From Elusimicrobiales bacterium (GTDB lineage: Bacteria > Elusimicrobiota > Elusimicrobia > Elusimicrobiales > UBA9959), in contig JAQTZB010000004.1 of the NCBI GenBank assembly GCA_028688015.1, positions 202,946-266,945 on the forward strand: a DNA stretch of 64,000 nucleotides, in the 5' to 3' direction. The notes under the pieces are model-generated. The model was not told where the DNA came from. It ran no database searches and saw nothing but the letters and a program-made list of their open reading frames with translations. Shown piece after piece: positions 23,085 to 31,259 of this stretch. Position numbers and translations under genes: made by a program. The stretch's first letter is position 1; the number at the start of each line of letters is the position of its first letter.

Positions 23085-24026
23085 CTAACTGTGATGATGA
23101 GGAAGTAGGGCCAGCACGGCGGCGCGGGCCACGCGGCCCTCGCGCCGCATGGCCAGCGAGGCGCGCACTATCCTCAGGTCCGCGGCCGGATCTACGCAGC
23201 CGCCCAGGGCGGCCGCCACCGCCCCCGGCCCGCCCTTAACCATCATCGGCACCGAAGGCAGGCCGATCTTATGCGCCGCGTTTATCAGCGGGTTGATCAG
23301 GGCGTTGAGAATTATGTTGCCTATCTCTATGAGTATGCCTTCCTCCAGTTCCTTCACCGAGGCCGTGTCGTAGAGCGGCCCCTTTACCCAGCAGCTGGAG
23401 ATGAAGTGGATGTCCTCGGCGCGGAACACCAGCGCGGCCGTGACCGGGAAGCTTTCGCGCACGTGCACCTGAACGGACGCGGACGCGGCGCCGAAATCCA
23501 GCAGCCGCGGAATATCCGCCAGCCTGCCGGCCAGGACCTCGATGCCGCATAGTTCCCAGGCCCAGGTGGAGGCCTCCGAGGTCCTGAGCATGCACAGGCT
23601 CAGGCCGCCCGCCGCCAGGGTGACCAGGGCCTCGCCCTCCGTCTGGGACACCGGCTCCGCCTTTTCCCTGGGCGGACTGGCGGCGCGCAAAGCCTTGTCG
23701 AAGTCCTCTTCTTTGAACGGCTTGTAGATTATACCCGCGGCGCCCAGTAGCAGCAGCCGCCTGTTGATGCCGTCCTGCTCCACCGCGGTGACCATGATGA
23801 CCTTGGCGGCGGGATCCAGTTCCCGGATCTGTTCCAGCACTTCCAGGCCGGACTTGCCGGGCATGATGATATCCAGCAGCACCACGTCGGGGCGCAGCTC
23901 GGCGAAGGCCTTGAGCCCGGCCGCGCCGTCCCCGGCCTCGCCCACGACGGCGTGCCCCCGGTGCTCCAGGATGACCCGTATCAGGGCGCGCACGTCTGCG
24001 TTATCGTCAACTATAAGGATTTTCAT
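23085..24026 (-). CDS. Response regulator fused to a CheC/CheX-type phosphatase domain
   Basis: This 313-residue protein has two domains. Residues 1-120 form a complete receiver (VDDNAD, phosphoacceptor in LLDIIMPG, Thr in MVTAVE, Lys in YKPF). Residues about 135-310 resemble CheC: EEGILIEIGNIILNALINP contains the ExxN signature, and a distal Pro/Gly region follows. CheC-type domains dephosphorylate CheY-like receivers, so the fusion may reset its own or another receiver. No chemotaxis genes are nearby. A TAGAAT box lies about 30 bases upstream, mirrored by TAGAAT for the divergent gene. Confidence 0.85.
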   Translation of the reverse strand: MKILIVDDNADVRALIRVILEHRGHAVVGEAGDGAAGLKAFAELRPDVVLLDIIMPGKSGLEVLEQIRELDPAAKVIMVTAVEQDGINRRLLLLGAAGIIYKPFKEEDFDKALRAASPPREKAEPVSQTEGEALVTLAAGGLSLCMLRTSEASTWAWELCGIEVLAGRLADIPRLLDFGAASASVQVHVRESFPVTAALVFRAEDIHFISSCWVKGPLYDTASVKELEEGILIEIGNIILNALINPLINAAHKIGLPSVPMMVKGGPGAVAAALGGCVDPAADLRIVRASLAMRREGRVARAAVLALLPHHHS

Positions 24027-24056
24027 AGCCCGCGGCGGACCGCCGCCTACCGGTTA

Positions 24057-24118
24057 TTCTAGCAAAACGCGGCCGCGCCTCCGCCCCTCGCCGCCCGGCG
24101 AAAATAAAGGTAGAATAA
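24057..24118. promoter_or_regulatory. Divergent TAGAAT boxes
   Basis: Reading leftward, TAGAAT (24057-24062) serves the receiver-CheC gene. Reading rightward, GGTAGAATAACC near 24112 serves the helical-protein gene. The same hexamer on both strands of a divergent gap supports it as a -10 element. Confidence 0.5.
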
Positions 24119-24159
24119 CCGCAAGGGATCCCGCCGGACGGCGGGACATGGGGGATGAC

Positions 24160-24798
24160 ATGAGCGACCGCAAAGAGAAACTGAGCTGCCAGCTTAGGCT
24201 GATGGCGGCCTTTAAGGAATTTTCCGGCCCCGCGCCGGAAGGCCTGTTCACCAAAAAAGAATTTTTCATAGTCCGGCTGCAGGCCATAGGCGCGCTGCTG
24301 GACGAGTTCAAGCGCGAGAAGCTGAAGGAGCTGGCGGACTGGCTCGCGGCCAGGCTGGCGCGCGGCGCGCTCAGGGAGGCGGACCTCGCCGCTTTCAAAC
24401 AGTCGCTCTCGCAGCTGGTGAGCGGGCAGGACTACAACGCCGTCAACGCCGCCTTAGCCGGCAGCAAGGAGCTGCTGCTGCAGCGCCTCTCGCGCGTGCA
24501 GCCCCTCTCGGCGGCCGAAGAGGAGAAGAAGCGCCCCGGGCAGTTCCGGGAGCTGGCGCTGGACAAGCTGGTCTCCGCCGCCTACACCCGGATGGCCTTC
24601 GAAGGCCTGGAGAAGGAGTTTACCGTGGGGCGCCCCGAAGAAGATATCCTGGAACAGGCCCGCGCCCGCGCGGCTAAATTCTGCTCTTCGGATACGATGC
24701 CGCTGGGCCTGGACAATACCATGCCGTCCAACATGCTGAACTCCATAGAGGCCGCGGCGGGGGCCTGCTTCCGCCTGCTGGCGCGCCTGAAGCGCTAG
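24160..24798 (+). CDS. Helical protein of unknown function
   Basis: This 212-residue protein starts MSDRKEKLSCQLRLMAAFKE. The second of two in-frame ATGs is preferred because GGGGGA precedes it. It is predicted almost entirely alpha-helical (LLDEFKREKLKELADWLAAR, LREADLAAFKQSLSQLV) with no membrane helix or motif I recognise. It is the first of two plus-strand genes, separated from the FkbM gene by a common hairpin. Confidence 0.75.
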   Translation: MSDRKEKLSCQLRLMAAFKEFSGPAPEGLFTKKEFFIVRLQAIGALLDEFKREKLKELADWLAARLARGALREADLAAFKQSLSQLVSGQDYNAVNAALAGSKELLLQRLSRVQPLSAAEEEKKRPGQFRELALDKLVSAAYTRMAFEGLEKEFTVGRPEEDILEQARARAAKFCSSDTMPLGLDNTMPSNMLNSIEAAAGACFRLLARLKR

Positions 24799-24809
24799 CG
24801 CCGCCACAG

Positions 24810-24828
24810 CCGCCGGGCTGCCCGGCGG
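24810..24828 (+). terminator. Terminator hairpin
   Basis: CCGCCGGG (24810-24817) pairs with CCCGGCGG (24821-24828). It lies between two plus-strand genes and is followed by GGTTTGTTAAAATAGGG, whose TAAAAT ends six bases before the next ATG. Confidence 0.65.
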
Positions 24829-24855
24829 GGCCGCGCGGTTTGTTAAAATAGGGTT

Positions 24856-25932
24856 ATGGGCGCGCTCTGGGACAAGATCGGCTCCGGCCCCGCCAGGGCG
24901 GGAGAGGACCTGAAGGAACTGAAGGCCTCCGGCCTGCCGGTAGTGCTTTACGGCGACGGCTGGTATGCGCCCTACCTCCGCGAATACCTCGCCCGCCGCG
25001 GTCTCTCCGCAGCCGCCGTCTTTACCGACGCCGGGTTCACCGCCTCCGGCGCGGCCGTCAGTTTCGACGAGGTCAACGGCAGGTTCGGCAGGTTCAACAT
25101 CGTCATAGCTTTCGCCAACTCCAGGCTGGCCAGGGAAAAGCTGGCCCGCCTGGACCTCGCCCGGGTGGCCGGCGTCTATTTCTTCGACGTGATGGGAGAG
25201 CTGCTGAACAATACCTTCGGCCGGGCCTACCTGGAGGCCCATAAGGCGCAGTTCGGCGCGGCCTATGAGCTGCTGGCCGACGACCTGTCGCGCGAGACTT
25301 GCGCGGCCTTCATCAACAGCAAACTGGGCGGGCCCGCCGAGGCGCTCGCCGACGTGAGCCGCAAGGAGCAGTATTTCCCCAAGGACATCATGGAGCTCTC
25401 TGACCGGGAGGTCTTTGTGGACGGCGGGGCTTATACCGGCGATACCTTGCTTACTTTCATGCGCCTCACCGGCGGCCGCTGTGAGCGCTGCTGCGCTTTT
25501 GAGCCGGAGCCGGCCAACGCCGTCAAACTTAAAGCCACGGTGGAAAAGCGCGGCCTGCGCGGCGTGACCGTGTTCAATAAGGGGCTGTGGAGTTCGCCCG
25601 CCACGCTGCCCTTCGCAGTGTGGCACGGCACTTCGGCCTCGGCCGTCTCAGGCGAGGGCGAGGTTTCGGTGGAGGCGGAGACGGTGGACCGCGCGGCACC
25701 CGACGCCACTTTCATAAAACTGGATATCGAAGGGGCGGAACTGGAAGCCTTAAAGGGCGCGGCTGAAACCATAAAGAGAAACCGGCCGAAACTCGCGGTC
25801 TGCGTGTATCACAAGCCGGGAGATCTTTTTGAAATCCCCTTATTCCTCCGGTCGCTGGCGCCTGAATACCGGTTTTATCTGCGCCAGCACCAGCCCGTCG
25901 CCTGCGAAACGGTCCTCTACGCCGTAGTCTGA
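24856..25932 (+). CDS. FkbM-family SAM methyltransferase
   Basis: This 358-residue protein has a C-terminal FkbM methyltransferase domain: VFVDGGAYTGDTLLTF (motif I), CAFEPEPANAVKLKA, then FIKLDIEGAELEALKGA, the family hallmark (DIEGAE). The N-terminal third (VVLYGDGWYAPYLREYLARR) is a separate Rossmann-like region common in FkbM proteins of sugar/capsule pathways. It probably O-methylates a glycan or lipid-linked sugar. The ATG is exactly six bases after TAAAAT without a Shine-Dalgarno sequence, a predicted leaderless start. Confidence 0.88.
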   Translation: MGALWDKIGSGPARAGEDLKELKASGLPVVLYGDGWYAPYLREYLARRGLSAAAVFTDAGFTASGAAVSFDEVNGRFGRFNIVIAFANSRLAREKLARLDLARVAGVYFFDVMGELLNNTFGRAYLEAHKAQFGAAYELLADDLSRETCAAFINSKLGGPAEALADVSRKEQYFPKDIMELSDREVFVDGGAYTGDTLLTFMRLTGGRCERCCAFEPEPANAVKLKATVEKRGLRGVTVFNKGLWSSPATLPFAVWHGTSASAVSGEGEVSVEAETVDRAAPDATFIKLDIEGAELEALKGAAETIKRNRPKLAVCVYHKPGDLFEIPLFLRSLAPEYRFYLRQHQPVACETVLYAVV

Positions 25933-25943
25933 CCCAAAACAAA

Positions 25944-25965
25944 ACCGCCGGCTACCCGGCAGCTT
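25944..25965. terminator. Degenerate bidirectional hairpin
   Basis: AACCGCCGG with partial match to CCGGCAGCTT between convergent genes. A-rich on the left flank (AAAACAAAA). Confidence 0.5.
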
Positions 25966-25992
25966 CGCAGTCCCGTCTGCGCCACGGTCTGT

Positions 25993-27261
25993 TCAATCAG
26001 CCAGCCAGGCTATGAATTCGTCCCAGGAGGAATCGGCGGACCAGCGCAGGCCGGCGTAGCCATCGGCCGCGGCGGCGCCGGGCAGGTAGACGGCCAGGCC
26101 GTTGGAGTTGGTGTTATCCACCGGGTTGGCGCCCCAGGGGCCGCCAGTGCTGTTGGTGGTGCGGTTATAGCCGACTAGCTGGTCCTTTATCACGGAGTTC
26201 AGCCTGGCGGCCGCGGCCCGCACACCCGGGTCGGCGGAAGTTTCCCCCACGCGCCGGACGAAGTCGTAGAGGTCCTTGTTCTCACGGTAGGTGTAGCTCT
26301 TGCTTTCCTTGGCCGCGCGTACGGCTGCGGCCCTGTCGCCGGAACGCGTCATCTCGCCGGTGAAGACCCTCACCGCGGAAAGGAAAGCGGGCAGGGCCGA
26401 AGTGCGGACAAAGCTGAGCGTGGAAGCGGTGTCGTTGCCTGAATAATACTGGGAATAGGCGTCCGCCACGGCGGCGGCGAGCTCCGCCGGAGCCATAGCG
26501 GGTTGGGCGGCAAGCCTGGCCAGGAAAGGCCCGTAGGAATAGCCGTCCGCCGGCTCGGTCTCCTCGGAGCCCACTATGTAGGCGGCCTGGTCCTTGAGTT
26601 CGTAGACCACTTCCGCCATCTGCATCAGGCAGGCGTCGGAGGCGTAAATATCCACACCCCCCAGCTCGGAGAGGGCCAGGGCCAGCTGCGGCACGCTGAT
26701 GTGCGAGCCGGTCTCGTCGTCGTAGGAAATGCCGCGGGCGGAGGCGGGGCCGCGCTTCCAGCCGGAGCCGTGGTTCCACACTATCAGCAGATAACGCCGG
26801 GCGGGGAAACGGGTTTTGGCCCAGCGGCCGAAATCCACCAGGCTGCGATAATCGCCCATGTCCACCCTGGGCAGTTCCTGCAGCACCGGCGAGGTCACCT
26901 TGGAGCTGTTGGAGTCTTTCTGCACCAGGTAGCGGCGCACGGTCTTCCAATCGCCGTCTTCGGCGCTGTAGCCCGCTATGCGGCCCAGTTCCGCAACCAC
27001 GTTCACCCTGTCTGTCGAACCCGCGGTCTCCATCTCGTTGAGATCCTTCAGGCCGAACGGCTCCAGGTTGTTTTTGCCGTTGATGTAGACCAGCACGGTC
27101 CAGTCCTTAAGCGGCTCGGCGCGCTCGGCGGCGCCCGGCGGCGGCGCCGTGGGCTCGGCGGCCGGAACGCTGTCCGCCAGAGAGGCCATCACAGGCCGGC
27201 CTTCGGCGGCGGCGCAGCTGGGCAACGCCAGGAAAAGACAGATTGATATCAGCGAGGACAT
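25993..27261 (-). CDS. Exported clostripain-like (C11) cysteine peptidase, copy 1
   Basis: This 422-residue protein has an N-terminal export signal that may be a lipobox (FLALPSC). The caspase-like C11 core has the strand WTVLVYINGKNNLE, the catalytic His in YLLIVWNHGSGW and the catalytic Cys in DIYASDACLMQMAEV. Clostripain-type enzymes cut after Arg or Lys. The GSEETEPADGYSYG segment after the Cys is also conserved in the paralogue at 45686-46945. The ATG is exactly six bases after TAGAAT with no Shine-Dalgarno sequence, so the message is predicted leaderless. Confidence 0.9.
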   Translation of the reverse strand: MSSLISICLFLALPSCAAAEGRPVMASLADSVPAAEPTAPPPGAAERAEPLKDWTVLVYINGKNNLEPFGLKDLNEMETAGSTDRVNVVAELGRIAGYSAEDGDWKTVRRYLVQKDSNSSKVTSPVLQELPRVDMGDYRSLVDFGRWAKTRFPARRYLLIVWNHGSGWKRGPASARGISYDDETGSHISVPQLALALSELGGVDIYASDACLMQMAEVVYELKDQAAYIVGSEETEPADGYSYGPFLARLAAQPAMAPAELAAAVADAYSQYYSGNDTASTLSFVRTSALPAFLSAVRVFTGEMTRSGDRAAAVRAAKESKSYTYRENKDLYDFVRRVGETSADPGVRAAAARLNSVIKDQLVGYNRTTNSTGGPWGANPVDNTNSNGLAVYLPGAAAADGYAGLRWSADSSWDEFIAWLAD

Positions 27262-27267
27262 TTTTAA

Positions 27268-27297
27268 ATTCTACAAAACAAGACAGCGGAAATTCTC
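27268..27297 (-). promoter_or_regulatory. TAGAAT box retained while hairpin is lost
   Basis: In this divergent gap TAGAAT (27268-27273) and the TGTTTTG tract are intact but the palindrome has decayed to GACAGCGGAAATTCTCCGG. That is expected if only the promoter half is selected here. Confidence 0.5.
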
Positions 27298-27341
27298 CGG
27301 AGCTTCCGGTCCCGCGCCGATTTAATATAAACTTGTGAACA

Positions 27342-29153
27342 ATGAACAGGAAACCCGCTTACCAAGGATACTATTTCCGCCGGCTCCGGGCGCTGCGCCT
27401 GGGCTTGCTCCTGCTGCTGACCGCGGCCCCGGCCGCCGCCTCGGACCAGCCGCTCGAGCTGTCCCGCGGCAGACTGACGGTAAAGGCCAACCTCAACACC
27501 GAGGTCTTCTACACGGTTCTGAACCTGGCCGGCTCGTCTGCGGAGCTGCGCAACACGGTCTACATGCCGCTCTACGACGACATGACGGCTTACTTCGCGC
27601 CGTATAAGGAGCACCCCGCGGTGAAGGAACTGGACTCCGGCGGGACGCTGAACTGGAATACGGGCTTCTCCTACAACGTGCCTGCGGAATTCCCCCTCTA
27701 CTTCGGCGACCTGCCCGAAGGGCGCAGGCAAGCCGACTACACCAGGGAGTTCCTGGACCGCCTGCGCATACCTGGCGCCGGTCCCGGCGACCTGGAGAAA
27801 AAGGCCGCCTACATGGACGCCTATTGGGAGAAAGTGAGGGATTTCTACAACACCTCGTCCTTCGGGACCTACTGGCGGAAGGCGCGGCCCAGGTACGCCG
27901 GTTTCGTGGCCGACCTCTACGCCGCCATGCCGGAGGCCGAAGTGCTGGAGCTGCACGAGGCGTACCACGGCGACCGCGCCTTCTCCCGCGCCGTCGCCGT
28001 GACCTCGGCCCTCACCCTGCCCTCGGGCGGCAACTATGGCCTGCGCGTGAAGGGCCGCGACGGCGCCTCGACCATCTACGACATCATGAGCGCCGTCCGC
28101 AACTCCGGCGGCGGAGCCGATTTCAGGAACGCCTCGACGGCGGAGCTCATGGCGCTGCATGAGTTCGGCCATTCTTTCTGCAACCCCGTAGTGGCCAGGC
28201 ATTACGGCGAGGCTGAAAAATATTCGTTCCTGCTGCGCGGCCTGCGCGGCAAGGTGGACGGCGCCTACGGCGACTGGCGCTCCGTGCTGAACGAACTGCT
28301 GGTGCGCGCCGTGCACGCCAGGCTGCTGCTGGGGCTAAGGGGCGCGGACGCGGCCGCCGGCTTCCTGGCCAAGGAACGTGACCGCGAGGGGTTCATCTTC
28401 ATAGACGACTGGTACCGGCTGCTCGGCGAATACGAGGCCGGCCGCGATAAATACCCGACCCTCGACGGATTCTACCCGCGGCTGCTGGCGGAGTTAGCCG
28501 CCTGGGGCGTTTACGAGCGGCAGGAGCCGCGCCCGTTGGGCACCAAATGGTTCAAGGCGGCGCCGGGCGGAGTGCAGTTGGTGAAGGCCGAGGTCTATGG
28601 CGCGGCTTACGCGGCCGGCCTCAGGAGCGGAGACACCGTGGCGGCCGTCGACGGCGCGCCCATGACCGCCCCGGATGCCTACCTGAGGGCGACCAAGGCC
28701 TTCGACGCGCTGCCTGCCGGCGGGGCCATGACGTTCACAGTATTGCGCTCAAGCGGCCCCGCGGACGTGCGGGTAGAGCGCGGCCTGGGACCTTTCCAGC
28801 GCGTGGTGCGGCTCGGCGCAGAGTACAGGAACGTCCGGCGGCGGGCGCCGAAAGAACTTGGCCTTTTCTGGGCGGGCTTCGGGCCGGAAGGGATGGCGGT
28901 GGGCTTCGCCGCGGAAGACAAACCGGCCGCCCTGGCCGGCATAAAGAAAGGCGACGTGATAAAAACGGCCGGCGGCACGCCGCTGACAAACCGCGAGGCC
29001 TATGAGCGGGCTGTCGCCGACTGGGAGAAGCTCCCCGAAGGCGGCGCCCTGAAATTCATCGTTCTGCGGGAGGGACGGGAAACGGCCGTCGAGGTCAAGA
29101 GCGGCCAGTGGCAGGAGATCACCGAGACGGTCAGGCTATCAGGGACGAACTGA
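27342..29153 (+). CDS. Exported DUF4932-type metallopeptidase with two PDZ domains
   Basis: This 603-residue protein has a signal peptide (RALRLGLLLLLTAAPAAA). A zincin domain with HEFGHSF near residue 273 is set in a context (TAELMALHEFGHSFCNPVV) typical of the DUF4932 family. Two PDZ domains follow. The first spans roughly 415-485 (VYGAAYAAGLRSGDTVAAVD) and the second 520-590 (KPAALAGIKKGDVIKTAGG), each ending in a FTVLR/FIVLR strand. PDZ domains probably bind substrate termini. Proteolysis is inferred from the zinc motif. It is a single-gene unit with no clear Shine-Dalgarno sequence. Confidence 0.85.
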   Translation: MNRKPAYQGYYFRRLRALRLGLLLLLTAAPAAASDQPLELSRGRLTVKANLNTEVFYTVLNLAGSSAELRNTVYMPLYDDMTAYFAPYKEHPAVKELDSGGTLNWNTGFSYNVPAEFPLYFGDLPEGRRQADYTREFLDRLRIPGAGPGDLEKKAAYMDAYWEKVRDFYNTSSFGTYWRKARPRYAGFVADLYAAMPEAEVLELHEAYHGDRAFSRAVAVTSALTLPSGGNYGLRVKGRDGASTIYDIMSAVRNSGGGADFRNASTAELMALHEFGHSFCNPVVARHYGEAEKYSFLLRGLRGKVDGAYGDWRSVLNELLVRAVHARLLLGLRGADAAAGFLAKERDREGFIFIDDWYRLLGEYEAGRDKYPTLDGFYPRLLAELAAWGVYERQEPRPLGTKWFKAAPGGVQLVKAEVYGAAYAAGLRSGDTVAAVDGAPMTAPDAYLRATKAFDALPAGGAMTFTVLRSSGPADVRVERGLGPFQRVVRLGAEYRNVRRRAPKELGLFWAGFGPEGMAVGFAAEDKPAALAGIKKGDVIKTAGGTPLTNREAYERAVADWEKLPEGGALKFIVLREGRETAVEVKSGQWQEITETVRLSGTN

Positions 29154-29181
29154 CAAGCCGTCCCGCAGAGGGGCAAAAACA

Positions 29182-29207
29182 AAACCGCCGGGCTGCCCCG
29201 GCGGTTT
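29182..29207. terminator. Bidirectional terminator hairpin
   Basis: An 11-bp perfect stem (29182-29192 with 29197-29207, loop CTGC) between convergent genes. Confidence 0.88.
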
Positions 29208-29229
29208 CGCTTTGCGGCTTGAAGCTGCT

Positions 29230-31122
29230 TTACTGCACGCTTACCTTGCCCTTCTTGACGAAGCCCTCGGTCCAGGTGCCGGAGCCGACTTCGGAGCGGC
29301 GCACCTTGTACCAGTCGTCCTTCTCGCCGATGATGAGCACCTTCGCGCCCGCGTTGAGCTCGGTCACCGTGCCGACGAACAGCCAGCCGGCCTTTTCCTT
29401 TATGGAAGTGCCGTCCTTATTGATGATGGCGACCCTGTTGGGGTTGGTCCGCGCGTACATCTGGCGGGCGTCGCCGATCTGCCGGCCCTTCTCGGTGAAA
29501 GTCACCACGAGCGCGTCAGAGTCCGGCGCGACCACGTCGAAGAGCTTGCCGATCTGCAGGTTAACCGCGCCGGTCGTCCGGCCGCCCACGCCTTCGGCGC
29601 GCAGGTCGGGCCTGATGGTTATCTCGCCGCGTTCGCTCCTGACCGTTATGGCCACGGCGTCGGACTTCTGAAAGCCGAAGTTGCGCACTTCGGCCCGCAG
29701 CATCACGTTCTCGCTGGCCTCGAACTTGCCGTTGTTGTTCTCGTCGTAGAACGAGATATTGAAGACCTTCAGCACGGCGTTCTCAGCGTAATACTTGTCA
29801 GCCGCGGCTATGCCGGCCTGCTTGCCTGCGTCGAAGGCGCCGGGGTAAACCTGGGCCGCCATCTTCTGGTAGCCCTCGTTGTAGCCGCGCTGGGTCTGCT
29901 CGGCGCAGCCGGCCGCGAAGCCTTCCTTCTGGCCTACGGCCCGGCCGTTGCTCAGGCCCTGGGCGCGCTGGTCGGCGTATTCCCTGTTGCTGTATTCCTC
30001 GTAGTAATAAGCGTACGCAGAGTTATAAGCTGTCCGGTACGCAGCCTTGTAGCCCTTGTCTTTACCGTCGGCGAAGCCGGTGCGGTAGCTGATAGAGTAC
30101 TGGTTGTCGTAGGCCCGCCTGTACGCCAGGTTATATCTCTCGTTATAGCCGTCGCGCTTGGCGTCGTCGTAAGCCCGGCGGTAGCTGCGCTGATAGCCTT
30201 CCCGGTAGCCTCTCTCATAGGCCTGCCGCTCTTCCGGGGTAGCGTAGCCGTTGCGGGCCATCTCTATAGGAAGGTCCAGCTTGGCGCCAGGCGTCCGGAG
30301 ACCGGCCGCGAGCAGGCTCCGCATGGCTCTCGTGTCGGCGGAGAGGCTCTGCAGCTCGGTTTCACGCTGGCTGAAGCCCGCCTGGTAGCCGGCCTTCTGC
30401 CCGCTGGCGGCTTCCATAACGGCCGCGTCGGCCTGCCCCTTGGCGTAGCCGGAACTGTAGGAAGCGGCGTCCTGCTGGCCCAGCTGCTTGGACTCGGCGT
30501 AGGCGACGTTATAACCGTTAGTGTAGCCCGCGTCGTAGCAGCGGCGCTGGCCGGCCTGAGTGCCGTTATTGATACCGGCATTCTGGCCGTCTATGTTGCC
30601 CTGCTGCGTGCCGGCGGACTGGTCGACATTGTAACCGTCCCTGTAGCCAGCCGCGCGCCCGGCGGTATCGCCTTCGTTGGTGCCGTTGCGGCGGCCTTCT
30701 ATCTCGCCGGCGTTGATGCCGTCGGCGTAACCTTCGCGGCGGCCTTCCCTGGCGCCTTTATCGGCGCCGTCTCTCATGCCGGCGTTATACGCGTGGGTAG
30801 TGTCTACCGGCGCGGGCGGCTGCGGCGGCTGCGGCGGATGGCCGGGCTGACCGGGCTGCGGCGGCTGGGGCGGCTGGACGGGATGACCGGGCTGGACGGG
30901 ATGGTCCGGCTTGGGCGGATGCTGTCCGGGCTGGACGGGATGGCCGATCTGCCCGCCATTGGGCAGCGGTTTGCCCTGAAGATCTTTCTGTTCCTGGATG
31001 ATCGTGTTGACGCTTTCGCCGACATCCGTCAGTTGTTTGACGGACCCGTCGGAGGCGAAGATCACGCTGGAGGCTATTAGTAGAGAGGGAAACACCGACG
31101 CCGCACAGAATTTCTTTTTCAT
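29230..31122 (-). CDS. Exported Gly/Tyr-periodic repeat protein with SH3-like C-terminus
   Basis: This 630-residue protein has a signal peptide, then a Pro/Gln/Gly/His linker (residues about 60-110, GHPVQPPQPPQPGQPGHPPQ). About 300 residues of four-residue periodicity follow, with Gly/Tyr/Ala at every fourth position (GYREGYQRSYRRAYDDAKRD). Next come a beta domain with an EF-hand-like loop (DENNNGKFEASE) and a C-terminal SH3-like fold (KVLIIGEKDDWYKVRR, GFVKKGKV). The periodic part should form long helices with a glycine/tyrosine stripe, suited to packing as a filament or surface layer. SH3b domains often bind cell-wall material. No homologue is recognised. Confidence 0.85.
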   Translation of the reverse strand: MKKKFCAASVFPSLLIASSVIFASDGSVKQLTDVGESVNTIIQEQKDLQGKPLPNGGQIGHPVQPGQHPPKPDHPVQPGHPVQPPQPPQPGQPGHPPQPPQPPAPVDTTHAYNAGMRDGADKGAREGRREGYADGINAGEIEGRRNGTNEGDTAGRAAGYRDGYNVDQSAGTQQGNIDGQNAGINNGTQAGQRRCYDAGYTNGYNVAYAESKQLGQQDAASYSSGYAKGQADAAVMEAASGQKAGYQAGFSQRETELQSLSADTRAMRSLLAAGLRTPGAKLDLPIEMARNGYATPEERQAYERGYREGYQRSYRRAYDDAKRDGYNERYNLAYRRAYDNQYSISYRTGFADGKDKGYKAAYRTAYNSAYAYYYEEYSNREYADQRAQGLSNGRAVGQKEGFAAGCAEQTQRGYNEGYQKMAAQVYPGAFDAGKQAGIAAADKYYAENAVLKVFNISFYDENNNGKFEASENVMLRAEVRNFGFQKSDAVAITVRSERGEITIRPDLRAEGVGGRTTGAVNLQIGKLFDVVAPDSDALVVTFTEKGRQIGDARQMYARTNPNRVAIINKDGTSIKEKAGWLFVGTVTELNAGAKVLIIGEKDDWYKVRRSEVGSGTWTEGFVKKGKVSVQ

Positions 31123-31259
31123 TAACGCACCCCTTGGCTCCGGACCTGGAGCAGACTAGATAAGATATTTTAGCCGAACTATAGCCGGCTGCCTAGGGCA
31201 GAACGGCCCTGAAAGACATAGGCCCTTTGGCACCGGCTCAAATTGGTAAAATTATATCA

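Noticed and set aside
29212..31080. A 622-codon open frame on the plus strand opposite the Gly/Tyr-periodic gene
   Set aside because: It is the complement of a strongly periodic coding sequence in GC-rich DNA. It has no ribosome site, and its protein is a low-complexity Val/Leu/Gly mirror of the repeats.
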